A DNA stretch of 35,678 nucleotides. Origin: Acidobacteriota bacterium (GTDB taxonomy: Bacteria > Acidobacteriota > Terriglobia > Bryobacterales > Bryobacteraceae). The first letter of the stretch is position 1; each line of letters opens with the position of its first letter. The translations under genes were made by a program, and so were the position numbers. Shown here piece after piece: positions 8,945-16,889 of the stretch. The notes under the pieces were generated by a model that was not told where the DNA came from, did no database searches, and worked only from the letters and a program-made list of their open reading frames with translations. The stretch is from NCBI GenBank assembly GCA_005808475.1, contig SYLY01000090.1, positions 1 to 35,678 on the forward strand. Direction: 5' to 3'.

Positions 8945-10104
8945 GAATCGACATGCTTGATCCCTTATCGCGCTACACCGCGCTGTCCGCGCTGACCCTG
9001 CTCGCGGCGTGTTCGTCCGCGCCGCCGCCCGCCGCGGAGAAATCCACACCGAAGATCACGATGAACAAGGAATCCTGGGGCGCCGCCGGCGGAAGGCCGG
9101 TGGACCTCTACACGCTCGGCAACGCTCGCGGCATGCAGGCGAAGGTCTCCACCTATGGCGCGATTCTGGTGTCGGTCGTCGCGCCGGACCGGCGCGGCCA
9201 ACTCGCCGACGTACTGCTCGGGCACGACACGCTCGCCGGCTATCTCGGCACGCATCCTTATATGGGCGCGGTGGTGGGGCGTTACGGCAACCGGATCGGA
9301 AAAGGGCGATTCCGGCTGAACGGCGTGGAGCACAAACTGGCGGTCAACAACGGCGCCAATCACCTCCATGGTGGAATCAATGGATTCGACAAGGCGGTGT
9401 GGACCGCGGTGGACGAAGGTCCGCAGTCGGTGGCCCTGCGCCATGTCAGCCCCGACGGCGACGAAGGCTATCCGGGGGAACTGGATGTTACCGTCACCTA
9501 CACGCTTACCGACGACAACGACCTTCGCATCGCGTATGTTATGAAGGCCACCGGCAAGGATACCGTCGCCAACATCACCAACCACGCCTACTTCAACCTG
9601 ACCGGAAAGGGTGAAGGCGAGATCGTGGACCACGAGATCCGCATCGACGCGGACCGCTTCACGCCCGTCGACGGCGGCCTGATTCCCACGGGCGAGTTGA
9701 AGAGCGTGGAGGGGACGCCGTTCGACTTTCGCAAGTTCGTCCGCATCGGCGAGCGCATCGCCGCCGAGGACGATCAAATCCGTTTCGGTAAGGGCTACGA
9801 CCACAACTTCGTCCTCAACGGCACTCCGGGAACGTTGCGAAGCACGATCCGCGTGAAGGAGCCGGTTTCCGGCCGGACGCTGGAGGTGTTGACCACCGAA
9901 CCCGGAGTCCAGTTCTACACCGGCAACTTCCTCGACGGCAGCGTTGTGGGCAAGGGCGGCAAGAAGTATCTCTTCCGCAATGGATTCTGCCTGGAAACCC
10001 AGCACTTCCCCGATTCGCCGAACAAGAAGCAGTTCCCTACCACCACGATCAAGGCCGGCGAGTCGCGGCTGAGCACCACCGTGTTCCGCTTCGCGGCGGA
10101 ATAG
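8941..10104 (+). CDS. galM: Aldose 1-epimerase (galactose mutarotase), predicted lipoprotein
   Basis: A 387-residue aldose 1-epimerase that interconverts alpha and beta anomers of hexoses. The start ATG (8941) overlaps the preceding stop as ATGA. The N-terminus has a lipoprotein signal (LSALTLLAACSS, lipobox LAAC), so the enzyme is probably membrane-anchored outside the cytoplasm rather than cytosolic as in E. coli. Family motifs in order are RYGNRIGKGRF, NNGANHLHGG (catalytic-region histidine), GEDVTVTYTL-like strand, TNHAYFNLTG (second histidine), DADRFTPVDGGLIPTGEL, GTPFDFRK, GYDHNFVLNG and TTEPGVQFYTGNFLDG (catalytic-glutamate region), then CLETQHFPDSPN. Length is a little above the usual ~350 because of the leader. 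Coupling with DUF1080 suggests it prepares released sugars for uptake. Confidence 0.94.
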   Translation: MRIDMLDPLSRYTALSALTLLAACSSAPPPAAEKSTPKITMNKESWGAAGGRPVDLYTLGNARGMQAKVSTYGAILVSVVAPDRRGQLADVLLGHDTLAGYLGTHPYMGAVVGRYGNRIGKGRFRLNGVEHKLAVNNGANHLHGGINGFDKAVWTAVDEGPQSVALRHVSPDGDEGYPGELDVTVTYTLTDDNDLRIAYVMKATGKDTVANITNHAYFNLTGKGEGEIVDHEIRIDADRFTPVDGGLIPTGELKSVEGTPFDFRKFVRIGERIAAEDDQIRFGKGYDHNFVLNGTPGTLRSTIRVKEPVSGRTLEVLTTEPGVQFYTGNFLDGSVVGKGGKKYLFRNGFCLETQHFPDSPNKKQFPTTTIKAGESRLSTTVFRFAAE

Positions 10105-10107
10105 CGT

Positions 10108-10356
10108 TCAGCGCTTGCGCGGCACGCCGCCTGTGCCGATGTCGAGCGCGACACGCCAGCCCTCGCGCGTCTTCCGCCAGATGGTGAAGTAGCGGCTGTT
10201 GCGCTCCACGACCGCTCCGCCGGGCTCCGGTCCGCGAAACACCGCCAGACCGCGGTCGAACTCCCGGCCGGCTTCCATCACCGCCTGACGGACGTCGTGC
10301 GCTCCCAGCAGGTACCCGCCGAATCCGGCCGCGGCAACCAGACAGATAGAGAATTC
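10108..10356 (-). pseudogene. Remnant of an NTF2-like (DUF4440-type) gene, lacking its 5' half
   Basis: On the minus strand an open frame of 83 codons reads like the C-terminal half of an NTF2-fold DUF4440 protein: GYLLGAHDVRQAVMEAGREF, then RNSRYFTIWRKTREGWRVAL and DIGTGG. Intact members run about 130-170 residues and have an N-terminal half that is missing here. An in-frame TGA at 10357-10359 closes the frame upstream. The only ATG inside (10278) would give just 56 residues. An ATG at 10360 is in another frame, one base off. The remnant fills most of the 339-base gap between galM and the receptor. A very short real gene from 10278 is possible but less likely than decay. Confidence 0.55.
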
Positions 10357-10443
10357 TCATGAAGAACGCGGAACGCCGATGCGGCCCAGTCCCTTGCAAC
10401 GGGCGCCGCGGTGCGCCATGCTTGTCTGGAATCCCGAAAAGCA

Positions 10444-13400
10444 ATGAGACACGTACTGCTCGCTTGCATCGCCTGCGCCGCGTGGGCGCAAACCGACACT
10501 GGAGCCATCACTGGCGTGATCTCCGATCCCAGCGGAGCCGTGCTCCCCAAGGCCGCCATCGAAGCGGCGAATCGCGGCACCGGCGCCAACTACAAGGTGG
10601 AAAGCAACGAGTCCGGCGTGTACGTGATCTCCGCGCTTCCCATCGGCGTCTACGATGTGTCGGCGACGCTCCAAGGCTTCCAGACGGTCCGGCGGAACAA
10701 TGTCGCCATCAGCGCGGGCACCCGCGCCCGGCTCGACCTGCCGCTGAGTGTAGGCGCGGTCAGCGAGGTAGTGGAGGTCACCGCGGAGGTTGCCCTGCTC
10801 GAGGCGGAAACGTCGTCGCTCGGCCAAGTGGTCGAGAACAAGACCATCACCCAGATGCCGCTCAACGGGCGCAACTACCAGAAACTCGCCGTCCTGTCGC
10901 CCGGCGTTTTGCCCTCGCGCAGCCGCAATTTCGTCGACGACGGATTCAGCGTCAACGGCGCCAACATGTGGCAGAACCAGTGGATGCTCGACGGCGCCGA
11001 CAACACCAACTACTTCAGCGGCGTGGTGATCGCGTCCAATCAAGTGGTCAAGCCGAGCGTCGACGCCATCCAGGAGTTCAAGATGGAGACGCACAACTTC
11101 AGCGCCGAGTTCGGCCGCGGCGGCGGCGCCGTGATCCAGGTGACCACGAAGGGCGGCTCCAACCAGTTGCACGGCTCGGCGTTCGAATTCCTCCGCAACG
11201 ACAAGCTGGACGCCAACAACTTCTTCAATAGCGGCCGTCTCAAGCCTCCCTACCGCCAGAACCAATTCGGCGGAACCGCCGGCGGACCCATCGTGCGCGA
11301 CCGCATGTTCTTCTTCGGCTCCTACCAGGCCAGCTACATTCGCGAGCAACTCACCCGCCTTTCGCGCGTCCCCACCGCGGCGCAACTCCAGGGCAACTTC
11401 GCGGGCGCGGCCGTCATCGCCGATCCAGCCACGCAGAACGCCGCCGGCGCGCGCGACCTCTTTCCCGGCAACGCGATTCCCCGCGCGCGCTTCGATCCGG
11501 TCTCGGCGCGCATGATCGAACTGTATCCAGCGCCCAACCGCGCGGGCGTGCAGAACTTCGTCTTCAACGCTCCGCGCAATCTGAACGATCACCAGATCGA
11601 CACCCGCTTCGACTGGCGCGCCAAGGATCGCGATACCCTCTTCCTTCGCTACAGCCTCCACGATTATGACCGTCTCGAGCCGGGTTCGTTGCCGCTTCCC
11701 GCCTCGGGCGGCGACACCGCCACGCGGCTGTCTCGCGCTCACTCCGCCGTTCTCAACTGGACCCATGTGCTCGCCAACGGCCGCATGGTGAACGAGTCCC
11801 GCGTGGCTTATTCGCGTCTTTTTGGCGCCATCGACACTCCTACCCAGGAGCCGCTGTGGAAGACCTTCGGCTTCCTCGGCAGCTTCGATCGCGCCGACAT
11901 CCAGGGCCTGCCGCTGTTCGGCATTGCGGCTTACGCGAGTCTGGGCGACCGGAGCTTCGCTCCCGACCCGCGCAAGATGGATATTCGCCAACTGGTGGAG
12001 ACCTTCTCCTGGAACACCGGCAAGCACTCCCTGCGGATGGGCGGTAACATCCGGCAGTTCATTCAGTGGTCCGGAATTACGAACTTCGCGCGCGGCCAGT
12101 ACACGTTCAACGGCCAGTTCAACACACGAACCGCCGGACAGGGGGCGGGCGACGCGCTGGCGGACGCGATCCTCGGGCTCACCAGCACCACGCGGCTCAG
12201 CACGGCGCTCGACATTCGCCAGCCGGCGATCGCTTACGAAGGCTACCTGCAGGACAACTTCAAGGTCAGCCGTAAGCTGACGCTGAACCTGGGTGTGAGA
12301 TACGAGTATCAGCAGCCGTACGTCGAGCAGAACAACAAGGCGCGGAACTTCGTGATCGACCGCGCGAGTCCGGACTTCGGCAAACTGGTGGCCCCGGCCG
12401 GATCCGGCGTCGACGCCCGCTCGTTCTCGCGGCCGGACCGCAACAACTTCGCCCCGCGCATCGGCTTCGCCTGGCAGGCGATGGACAAGACCGTGCTTCG
12501 CGGCGGCTACGGCATCTTCTACGATGCGATCTCGCAACTTCCCTTCGGATCCCGTCCCACCCAGAATCCGCCCTTCTACCTCCAGGTCGACATCCCGACG
12601 GCGGCCAACGCCTCGACATCGCTGGTGCGGGTCCGTGACGGATTCCCCGCCAACGCGTTGAACCCGAACATCGTGGAAGGCAGGTCCGTGGCCGCGGTCT
12701 GGCCGTTCCCGTTCCCCGATGGCCTCACCAACCAGTGGAACCTCAACGTGCAGCGGAGCCTGCCGGGCAACGCCATCTTCTCCGCGGCCTATGTCGGGAC
12801 CAACACCGTGCATCGCAGACTGGGAGCCCTGCAGGTCAACCAGCCCCGTCCCGGCCCTGGCGCCCTGAATCCGCGCCGCCAGTTCCCGAACTTCTCCGAT
12901 GTCGCGATGGACGTGCCCTTCGGCAAGGCGAACTATCAGGGGCTGGAATTGAAGTTCGAGCGGCGCTTCACCAAGGGCTTCTCTATCCTGAGCGGCCACA
13001 CGTGGAGCCACGCAATGATCGGCGATACCGGTCAGGACACCACCGTCTTCGCCGCGGAGAAGGCGCATTCGCCCGAGGATGTCCGGCACCGGTTCTTCCT
13101 CTCGTCGGTGTGGGATGTACCCGTGGGCAAGGGCCGCCGCTGGCTGGGCAATGGCGCGATGAGCCGGATCGTGGAGGGATGGCAGTTGTCGCCGATCTTC
13201 AGCGCGCAGTCGGGTTTGGCGTTCACTCCCGGCATCAATGGCAATCCCGCCAACACCACCGGCGGTGTCAGACCGGACCGCTTGGCGGATGGCAATCTGC
13301 CCCGCTCCCAACGAACACCAGAACGCTGGTTCGACCCGTCCGCGTTCGCGGTGCCCGGGCAGTTCCGGTTCGGCACGTCTGGCCAAAACGTGCTGACGGG

Positions 13401-13614
13401 GCCGGGCGCCATCAACTTCGACTTGATGGCCGGCCGAACCATCCGGTTCGGCGAACGGTTCCGGCTGGACTTCCGCGCCGAATTTTTCAATATGCTGAAC
13501 GAAGCCCACTTCCTATTTCCGAACGCCACGGTCAACGTCGCCAACGCCGGCCAGATCTCGCAAACCGCGGACGCCGCCCGCCAGATCCAGTTCGGGCTGA
13601 AGCTGTTGTTCTAG
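10444..13614 (+). CDS. Oar-like TonB-dependent receptor with carboxypeptidase-regulatory domain (1)
   Basis: A 1056-residue outer-membrane protein. ATG 10444 gives a signal peptide (MRHVLLACIACAAWAQ). Residues ~18-100 form a carboxypeptidase-regulatory beta-sandwich (GAITGVISDPSGAVLPKAAI, YVISALPIGVYDVSATLQGF). A plug domain follows (ENKTITQMPLNGRNYQKLAV, FSVNGANMWQNQWMLDGADN, VDAIQEFKMETHNFSAEFGR, GGAVIQVTTKGGSNQLHG). The rest is a TonB-receptor-type barrel (FQVSRKLTLNLGVRYEYQ-like strand, FAPRIGFAWQ, SPEDVRHRFFLSSVWDVPVG). It ends in the aromatic residue F (GLKLLF), as outer-membrane barrels do. Oar-like proteins are multiplied in Acidobacteria. Their substrates, presumably oligosaccharides or proteins, are mostly unknown. 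An in-frame upstream ATG at 10411 would precede the signal peptide and is rejected. Confidence 0.93.
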   Translation: MRHVLLACIACAAWAQTDTGAITGVISDPSGAVLPKAAIEAANRGTGANYKVESNESGVYVISALPIGVYDVSATLQGFQTVRRNNVAISAGTRARLDLPLSVGAVSEVVEVTAEVALLEAETSSLGQVVENKTITQMPLNGRNYQKLAVLSPGVLPSRSRNFVDDGFSVNGANMWQNQWMLDGADNTNYFSGVVIASNQVVKPSVDAIQEFKMETHNFSAEFGRGGGAVIQVTTKGGSNQLHGSAFEFLRNDKLDANNFFNSGRLKPPYRQNQFGGTAGGPIVRDRMFFFGSYQASYIREQLTRLSRVPTAAQLQGNFAGAAVIADPATQNAAGARDLFPGNAIPRARFDPVSARMIELYPAPNRAGVQNFVFNAPRNLNDHQIDTRFDWRAKDRDTLFLRYSLHDYDRLEPGSLPLPASGGDTATRLSRAHSAVLNWTHVLANGRMVNESRVAYSRLFGAIDTPTQEPLWKTFGFLGSFDRADIQGLPLFGIAAYASLGDRSFAPDPRKMDIRQLVETFSWNTGKHSLRMGGNIRQFIQWSGITNFARGQYTFNGQFNTRTAGQGAGDALADAILGLTSTTRLSTALDIRQPAIAYEGYLQDNFKVSRKLTLNLGVRYEYQQPYVEQNNKARNFVIDRASPDFGKLVAPAGSGVDARSFSRPDRNNFAPRIGFAWQAMDKTVLRGGYGIFYDAISQLPFGSRPTQNPPFYLQVDIPTAANASTSLVRVRDGFPANALNPNIVEGRSVAAVWPFPFPDGLTNQWNLNVQRSLPGNAIFSAAYVGTNTVHRRLGALQVNQPRPGPGALNPRRQFPNFSDVAMDVPFGKANYQGLELKFERRFTKGFSILSGHTWSHAMIGDTGQDTTVFAAEKAHSPEDVRHRFFLSSVWDVPVGKGRRWLGNGAMSRIVEGWQLSPIFSAQSGLAFTPGINGNPANTTGGVRPDRLADGNLPRSQRTPERWFDPSAFAVPGQFRFGTSGQNVLTGPGAINFDLMAGRTIRFGERFRLDFRAEFFNMLNEAHFLFPNATVNVANAGQISQTADAARQIQFGLKLLF

Positions 13615-13698
13615 TACTCCCGTTCGGTGCCGCCTACCCGCGATGCGTGGACACCCCATCCGCGAACGTGGTAGCCTGCATAGGCTGACGGTCACATT

Positions 13699-13706
13699 AA
13701 GAGGAC
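13699..13706 (+). promoter_or_regulatory. Ribosome binding site of the PEP-CTERM gene
   Basis: AAGAGGAC ends eight bases before the ATG at 13715 and is one of the few clear Shine-Dalgarno sites on the plus strand here. It supports 13715 over the in-frame ATG at 13643 and the ATG at 13721. Confidence 0.6.
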
Positions 13707-13714
13707 TTCACAAC

Positions 13715-14569
13715 ATGTACATGACACGAATATTGCAGGCAGCGGTTCTGTCGTTGTCGGTGGTTGCCGGGCAGGCCGGCGTGATTACCACTACCGCCAA
13801 CGGGGCGAATGCCGCGGACATTCAGGCCAGCGTCGATGCGTTCCGCGCAGCCCTGGGCGGGGTCAACAACGGAGTCAACGCCTTCGCCGGCGGAACGGGC
13901 CGCCGCGAAGTCAATTGGGATGCGGTTCCCAACGGCTTCTCCGCGCCGAACGCCCTGCCGGGGGGCTTCTTCAATCAGAATTCGCAGCGCGGACTGCGGA
14001 TGACGCCGGGCGCCGGCGGTTCGCTGATGGTTAGCGATAACGCCGCGGGCGGGAACGGCGCGGGCGTCGAGTTCGAGAACCTGAATGTGCTGTACCCCAG
14101 GTTCTTCACCACGTTTTCCCAGCAGAAGTTGTTCGGTACGCTCGGAACCAACACCTACGATCTCGATTTCTTCGTGCCGCTGAATGGCAATGCCTTGCCG
14201 GGCAGCCAGATCGCCACGGTGTCCGGATTCGGCATCGTCTTCACCAACGTGGCGTTGGCGGGCACGCAAATCCAGGCGTTCGATATCAACAACGTGCTTC
14301 TGGCCACTCTGGCCGCGCCGATCCGCGCCGAGGGGCTGTCGTTCGCGAGCATCCGCGTGGACGGCGCCACCAACCGCATCGCGCGCGTCCGGGTCACGCA
14401 GGGCTCCGGTGGCCTTGGACCGAACGACACGGCGCAGTTCAACGCCGTGGCGGCGGACGACTTCATCTACGGCGAACCGCTCGCCGCGGCCGCCATCCCC
14501 GAGCCGGCAACCTGCGCTCTGATGGCCGGCGGTTTGCTGGCGCTCGCCGCGCTTCGCCGCCGGCGCTAA
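13715..14569 (+). CDS. PEP-CTERM sorting domain-containing secreted protein
   Basis: A 284-residue exported protein. It starts with a signal peptide (RILQAAVLSLSVVAGQAG) and ends with a PEP-CTERM signal: IPEPATCALMAGG, a hydrophobic stretch, then RRRR. Such tails are recognised by exosortase (EpsH/XrtA type) and removed on surface sorting. The body carries repeated landmarks seen in this class in Acidobacteria: FRAALGGVNNGVNAF, GRREVNWDAVPNGFSAPNAL, FFNQNSQRGLRMTPG, EFENLNVLYPRFFTTFSQQK. The function is unknown; it may be an exopolysaccharide-associated surface protein. No exosortase gene is in this window. Transcription ends at a good hairpin 20 bases downstream. Confidence 0.88.
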   Translation: MYMTRILQAAVLSLSVVAGQAGVITTTANGANAADIQASVDAFRAALGGVNNGVNAFAGGTGRREVNWDAVPNGFSAPNALPGGFFNQNSQRGLRMTPGAGGSLMVSDNAAGGNGAGVEFENLNVLYPRFFTTFSQQKLFGTLGTNTYDLDFFVPLNGNALPGSQIATVSGFGIVFTNVALAGTQIQAFDINNVLLATLAAPIRAEGLSFASIRVDGATNRIARVRVTQGSGGLGPNDTAQFNAVAADDFIYGEPLAAAAIPEPATCALMAGGLLALAALRRRR

Positions 14570-14590
14570 GGGCCGAGTCTCTTCCGCGTC

Positions 14591-14627
14591 AAGGGCGTCC
14601 TTCCCAGGAGGGGCGCCCTTTCTGTTT
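14591..14627 (+). terminator. Rho-independent terminator after the PEP-CTERM gene
   Basis: AAGGGCGTCC (14591-14600) pairs with GGGCGCCCTT (14611-14620), a 10-pair stem with one G-T wobble around a 10-base loop, followed by TCTGTTTATT. It overlaps the stop codon of the convergent bacterioferritin gene and separates the two transcripts. In the minus direction no T-run follows, so it serves the plus strand best. Confidence 0.8.
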
Positions 14628-15102
14628 ATTCCTTGCCGTGGATCTGCGTGGCGAGGTAGTTTTCAATGCCGACTTCGCGGATGATGTGGAGTTGCGCCTC
14701 GAGCCAGTCCACATGCTCCTCCTCGTCGGTGAGTATGCTCTCGAATAGGTCGCGCGATCCGTTGTCGCCCGCTTCGGTGGCGATCTTGACCCCCGCGTTG
14801 AGGCGGGGAAGCGCTTCCAGTTCCAGCGCCAGATCGTTCTCGAACTGCTCCTTGACGGTCTTGCCGATCCGCAGCGGGAACAACTCGTGCATCACCGGAG
14901 TCCCGTCCAGGAACAGGATGCGCTCCATGACTTTCTCGGCGTGCTTCATCTCGTCGATGGACTCGTGGCGGACATAGCCGTACAGCTTACGATAGCCCCA
15001 GTTATTCAACATCTCCGCGTGGAGAAAATACTGGTTGATCGCCGTCAATTCGGCCTTGAGTACCTGGTTCAGACAGTCGAGTACGCCTTTGTCGCCCTTC
15101 AA
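14626..15102 (-). CDS. bfr: Bacterioferritin
   Basis: A 158-residue haem-containing ferritin that forms 24-subunit shells, oxidises Fe(II) and stores iron as a mineral in the cytoplasm. All di-iron ferroxidase ligands are present at the textbook positions: E18, E51, H54, E94, E127 and H130. The haem ligand M52 is also present, within HESIDEMKHAEK, so this is a true bacterioferritin. The start codon is TTG at 15102, decided by a perfect AAGGAGGT five bases upstream and by the family opening MKGDKGVLDCLNQVL. No bacterioferritin-associated ferredoxin gene is adjacent. An extended -10 promoter lies upstream, so it can be expressed apart from the gene before it. Confidence 0.97.
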   Translation of the reverse strand: MKGDKGVLDCLNQVLKAELTAINQYFLHAEMLNNWGYRKLYGYVRHESIDEMKHAEKVMERILFLDGTPVMHELFPLRIGKTVKEQFENDLALELEALPRLNAGVKIATEAGDNGSRDLFESILTDEEEHVDWLEAQLHIIREVGIENYLATQIHGKE

Positions 15103-15106
15103 AAGG

Positions 15107-15114
15107 ACCTCCTT
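15107..15114 (-). promoter_or_regulatory. Strong Shine-Dalgarno before the bfr TTG start
   Basis: On the minus strand AAGGAGGT precedes TTG at 15102 with a five-base spacer. It is the best ribosome binding site in the window and fixes a non-ATG start. Confidence 0.75.
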
Positions 15115-15126
15115 GGGTGAACCCCA

Positions 15127-15135
15127 ATTATAGCA
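15127..15135 (-). promoter_or_regulatory. Extended -10 promoter of bfr, overlapping the upstream stop codon
   Basis: The minus strand reads TGCTATAAT, an exact extended -10 (TGn plus TATAAT). Its 3' end is 24 bases from the bfr TTG, leaving room for a normal leader with the Shine-Dalgarno. The TAA stop of the upstream fusion gene (15128-15130) lies inside the TATAAT. I see no strong -35, which extended -10 promoters do not require. Confidence 0.6.
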
Positions 15136-16888
15136 AGACGCGCCGCCCCCGCTCGTTCAGCCGGTTCGACGACCACGCCGGTTCCCACGTCTGTTCCACC
15201 ACCACCCGGCGCACTCCCGGCACCCGCATCAGCCGCTGGCGCACCGGCATCGAGTTACCACCGGAACCGAATTCGAAGAAGCCGAGCCTCGGCCGGCCCC
15301 GGTGCGGCATGCACATCACGACGTGAACGGCGTCCCCCCGGACCCGGACATCGTGGACCAGCCCCAGGTCCACCACGCTGAGATCGGCGCGGTAGAGCTG
15401 CTCGTCCTTGCAGTCGCGAAGCGCTTCCCACAGCGCGGCCTTGGAAATGGGCGAGTCGCCCGACTCGCCAGGTCTCGCCAGGCGTCCGGCCGGCGCCGAC
15501 CCGGTACGCGGCGCATCGCCCGCCGAGATCGACAGCGGATTCATCAACCGGTGGCGGATCGTCTCGACCAGTTTGGGTCCGTCGTCTTGATAGTGCAGAG
15601 CGAGGTACGCGTTCTTCTGGTGCAACACGGCTCCGGCCGGCACATGCTTTCCGGGCAATGGATACCGGCTCCACACGTGGCCGTGCCACTTGTAGAACAT
15701 CAGCGGGGATCCACCGTGCCGGATCGGCGGCAGTCCCTCCGCCCGGTGCTCGAGAAACAGCGCGATGAAGGCGTCCTGAGCCGTCTTGTGATAGAACCCG
15801 ACCGCCCAGAGATTGTCGAGCTTGTCCTTGTCGATCGGGCCTTCGCGAAGCTTGCCGTCCGGACCCATCCACACCTGATCGGTGAACGACTGTCCGGAGA
15901 ACACCCATTCGTCGTCCCTGAGCGCGTCAGCCTCGAAGTCCTTCACCGCGTCCATTCGGCCGGACTTGAGGAACCACGGGACTCCGGCCAGGAACCGGTA
16001 CTCGACGAATACGTGCAGGCGGCACGGGGAGAAAACCGGATGGACGGGCGAGTAAGGAAAGCCCCAGCGGAGCACGATCGTGCACAGGGGGCCGCGAATC
16101 ACTTCGTAATTCGGGCAGGTTTCCCACAGGGTGATGCGGAATTTCTGGAAGTTGCCCGAGCCGACATAGTCGTGCGCCCAGTCGATGCAAGGTGGCTCGC
16201 CGTGGCCTTCGCCCCCCGCGAACAGCTCCAGTCCGTGCTCCCGCTTGAAAGTGAGCCGCTCCAACTGGCCCATCTGCCTGGATAGCGACGCGCGGAAGAA
16301 GTCGTTCTCGATGTCGAGCGCGAAGCCTTCACCCTTGGTTTTGAGGTCGGTGGGATAGTCGGGCAACTCGGCGTCGGGATTGCCGAAGAAAACCAGATAC
16401 TGGGTTCTGGCGTGCGCCGCGGACATCGACAGGAAAACCACCTGGCAATGCCGCTCCGCGCCGCGGAGGATCTCGGAATGCACCTGAGACGGAACCTCCT
16501 TCAGGGTTCCGTCGCCGTCGATGCGCGCCACGCGGATCTCCCGCGCCACCGGCATCGAACCGGCCGGGAACGACAAAGCCACTTCCACCGGCTCTGGCGG
16601 TCGCGCCTGTCCCGTGGTTTCGTCGAGTGCGAGCGTCTTGTAGTAGGACCAGCCCTTCGCCCAATCGCGCCAGGGCGCCGGCAGGCCGGCCACTTGGCCG
16701 AACGACGATGCCGGCATCAGCGGCGGAGCGGGCGCCTCGCGTTCGTGTTGCTCCTGCACGATGGTCCCGCGCAGCGAATCGGTAAGCGATCGCGCCGTCC
16801 GGTAATTCCCGCGCTTCCAGGCCGCCTCGAGCAGCCGCATCTTCTCATCGAAGCTGTCGGTCCGGTCTTGGTAACGCGTTTCCGGCAT
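15128..16888 (-). CDS. Large beta-rich sugar-enzyme-like domain fused to a C-terminal MIP18/DUF59 domain
   Basis: A 586-residue protein with no signal peptide. Residues ~1-50 look helical (DEKMRLLEAAWKRGNYRTAR). Residues ~75-450 are beta-rich (VEVALSFPAG, YLVFFGNPDAELPDYPTD, ALDIENDFFRASLSRQMGQL, LHVFVEYRFLAGVPWFLKSG, AFIALFLEHRAEGLPP), recalling super-sandwich domains of polysaccharide lyases and related glycoside enzymes. That resemblance is impressionistic. Residues ~485-586 match the MIP18/DUF59 family of iron-sulfur assembly factors: LWEALRDCKDEQLYRADLS, VVDLGLVHDVRV, VRRVVVEQTWEPAWSSNRL. The usual central TPGCP motif is replaced by MPHRGRPR, though a cysteine precedes it (VMCMPH). It is one base downstream of the TIM-barrel gene and has a GAGGAAG ribosome site, so it is in an operon with it. 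The combined function is unknown. Confidence 0.72.
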   Translation of the reverse strand: MPETRYQDRTDSFDEKMRLLEAAWKRGNYRTARSLTDSLRGTIVQEQHEREAPAPPLMPASSFGQVAGLPAPWRDWAKGWSYYKTLALDETTGQARPPEPVEVALSFPAGSMPVAREIRVARIDGDGTLKEVPSQVHSEILRGAERHCQVVFLSMSAAHARTQYLVFFGNPDAELPDYPTDLKTKGEGFALDIENDFFRASLSRQMGQLERLTFKREHGLELFAGGEGHGEPPCIDWAHDYVGSGNFQKFRITLWETCPNYEVIRGPLCTIVLRWGFPYSPVHPVFSPCRLHVFVEYRFLAGVPWFLKSGRMDAVKDFEADALRDDEWVFSGQSFTDQVWMGPDGKLREGPIDKDKLDNLWAVGFYHKTAQDAFIALFLEHRAEGLPPIRHGGSPLMFYKWHGHVWSRYPLPGKHVPAGAVLHQKNAYLALHYQDDGPKLVETIRHRLMNPLSISAGDAPRTGSAPAGRLARPGESGDSPISKAALWEALRDCKDEQLYRADLSVVDLGLVHDVRVRGDAVHVVMCMPHRGRPRLGFFEFGSGGNSMPVRQRLMRVPGVRRVVVEQTWEPAWSSNRLNERGRRVLL

Positions 16889-16889
16889 G

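Noticed and set aside
7745-9049. N-terminal extension of argS across the DUF1080 gene
   Set aside because: The extra residues have no ArgRS similarity, cover a well-supported gene on the other strand, and the family opening starts at 7744.
10357-13509. Open frame of about 1050 codons antisense to Oar-like receptor 1
   Set aside because: The frame is an antisense shadow. The plus-strand frame has a signal peptide, plug and barrel and terminal F.
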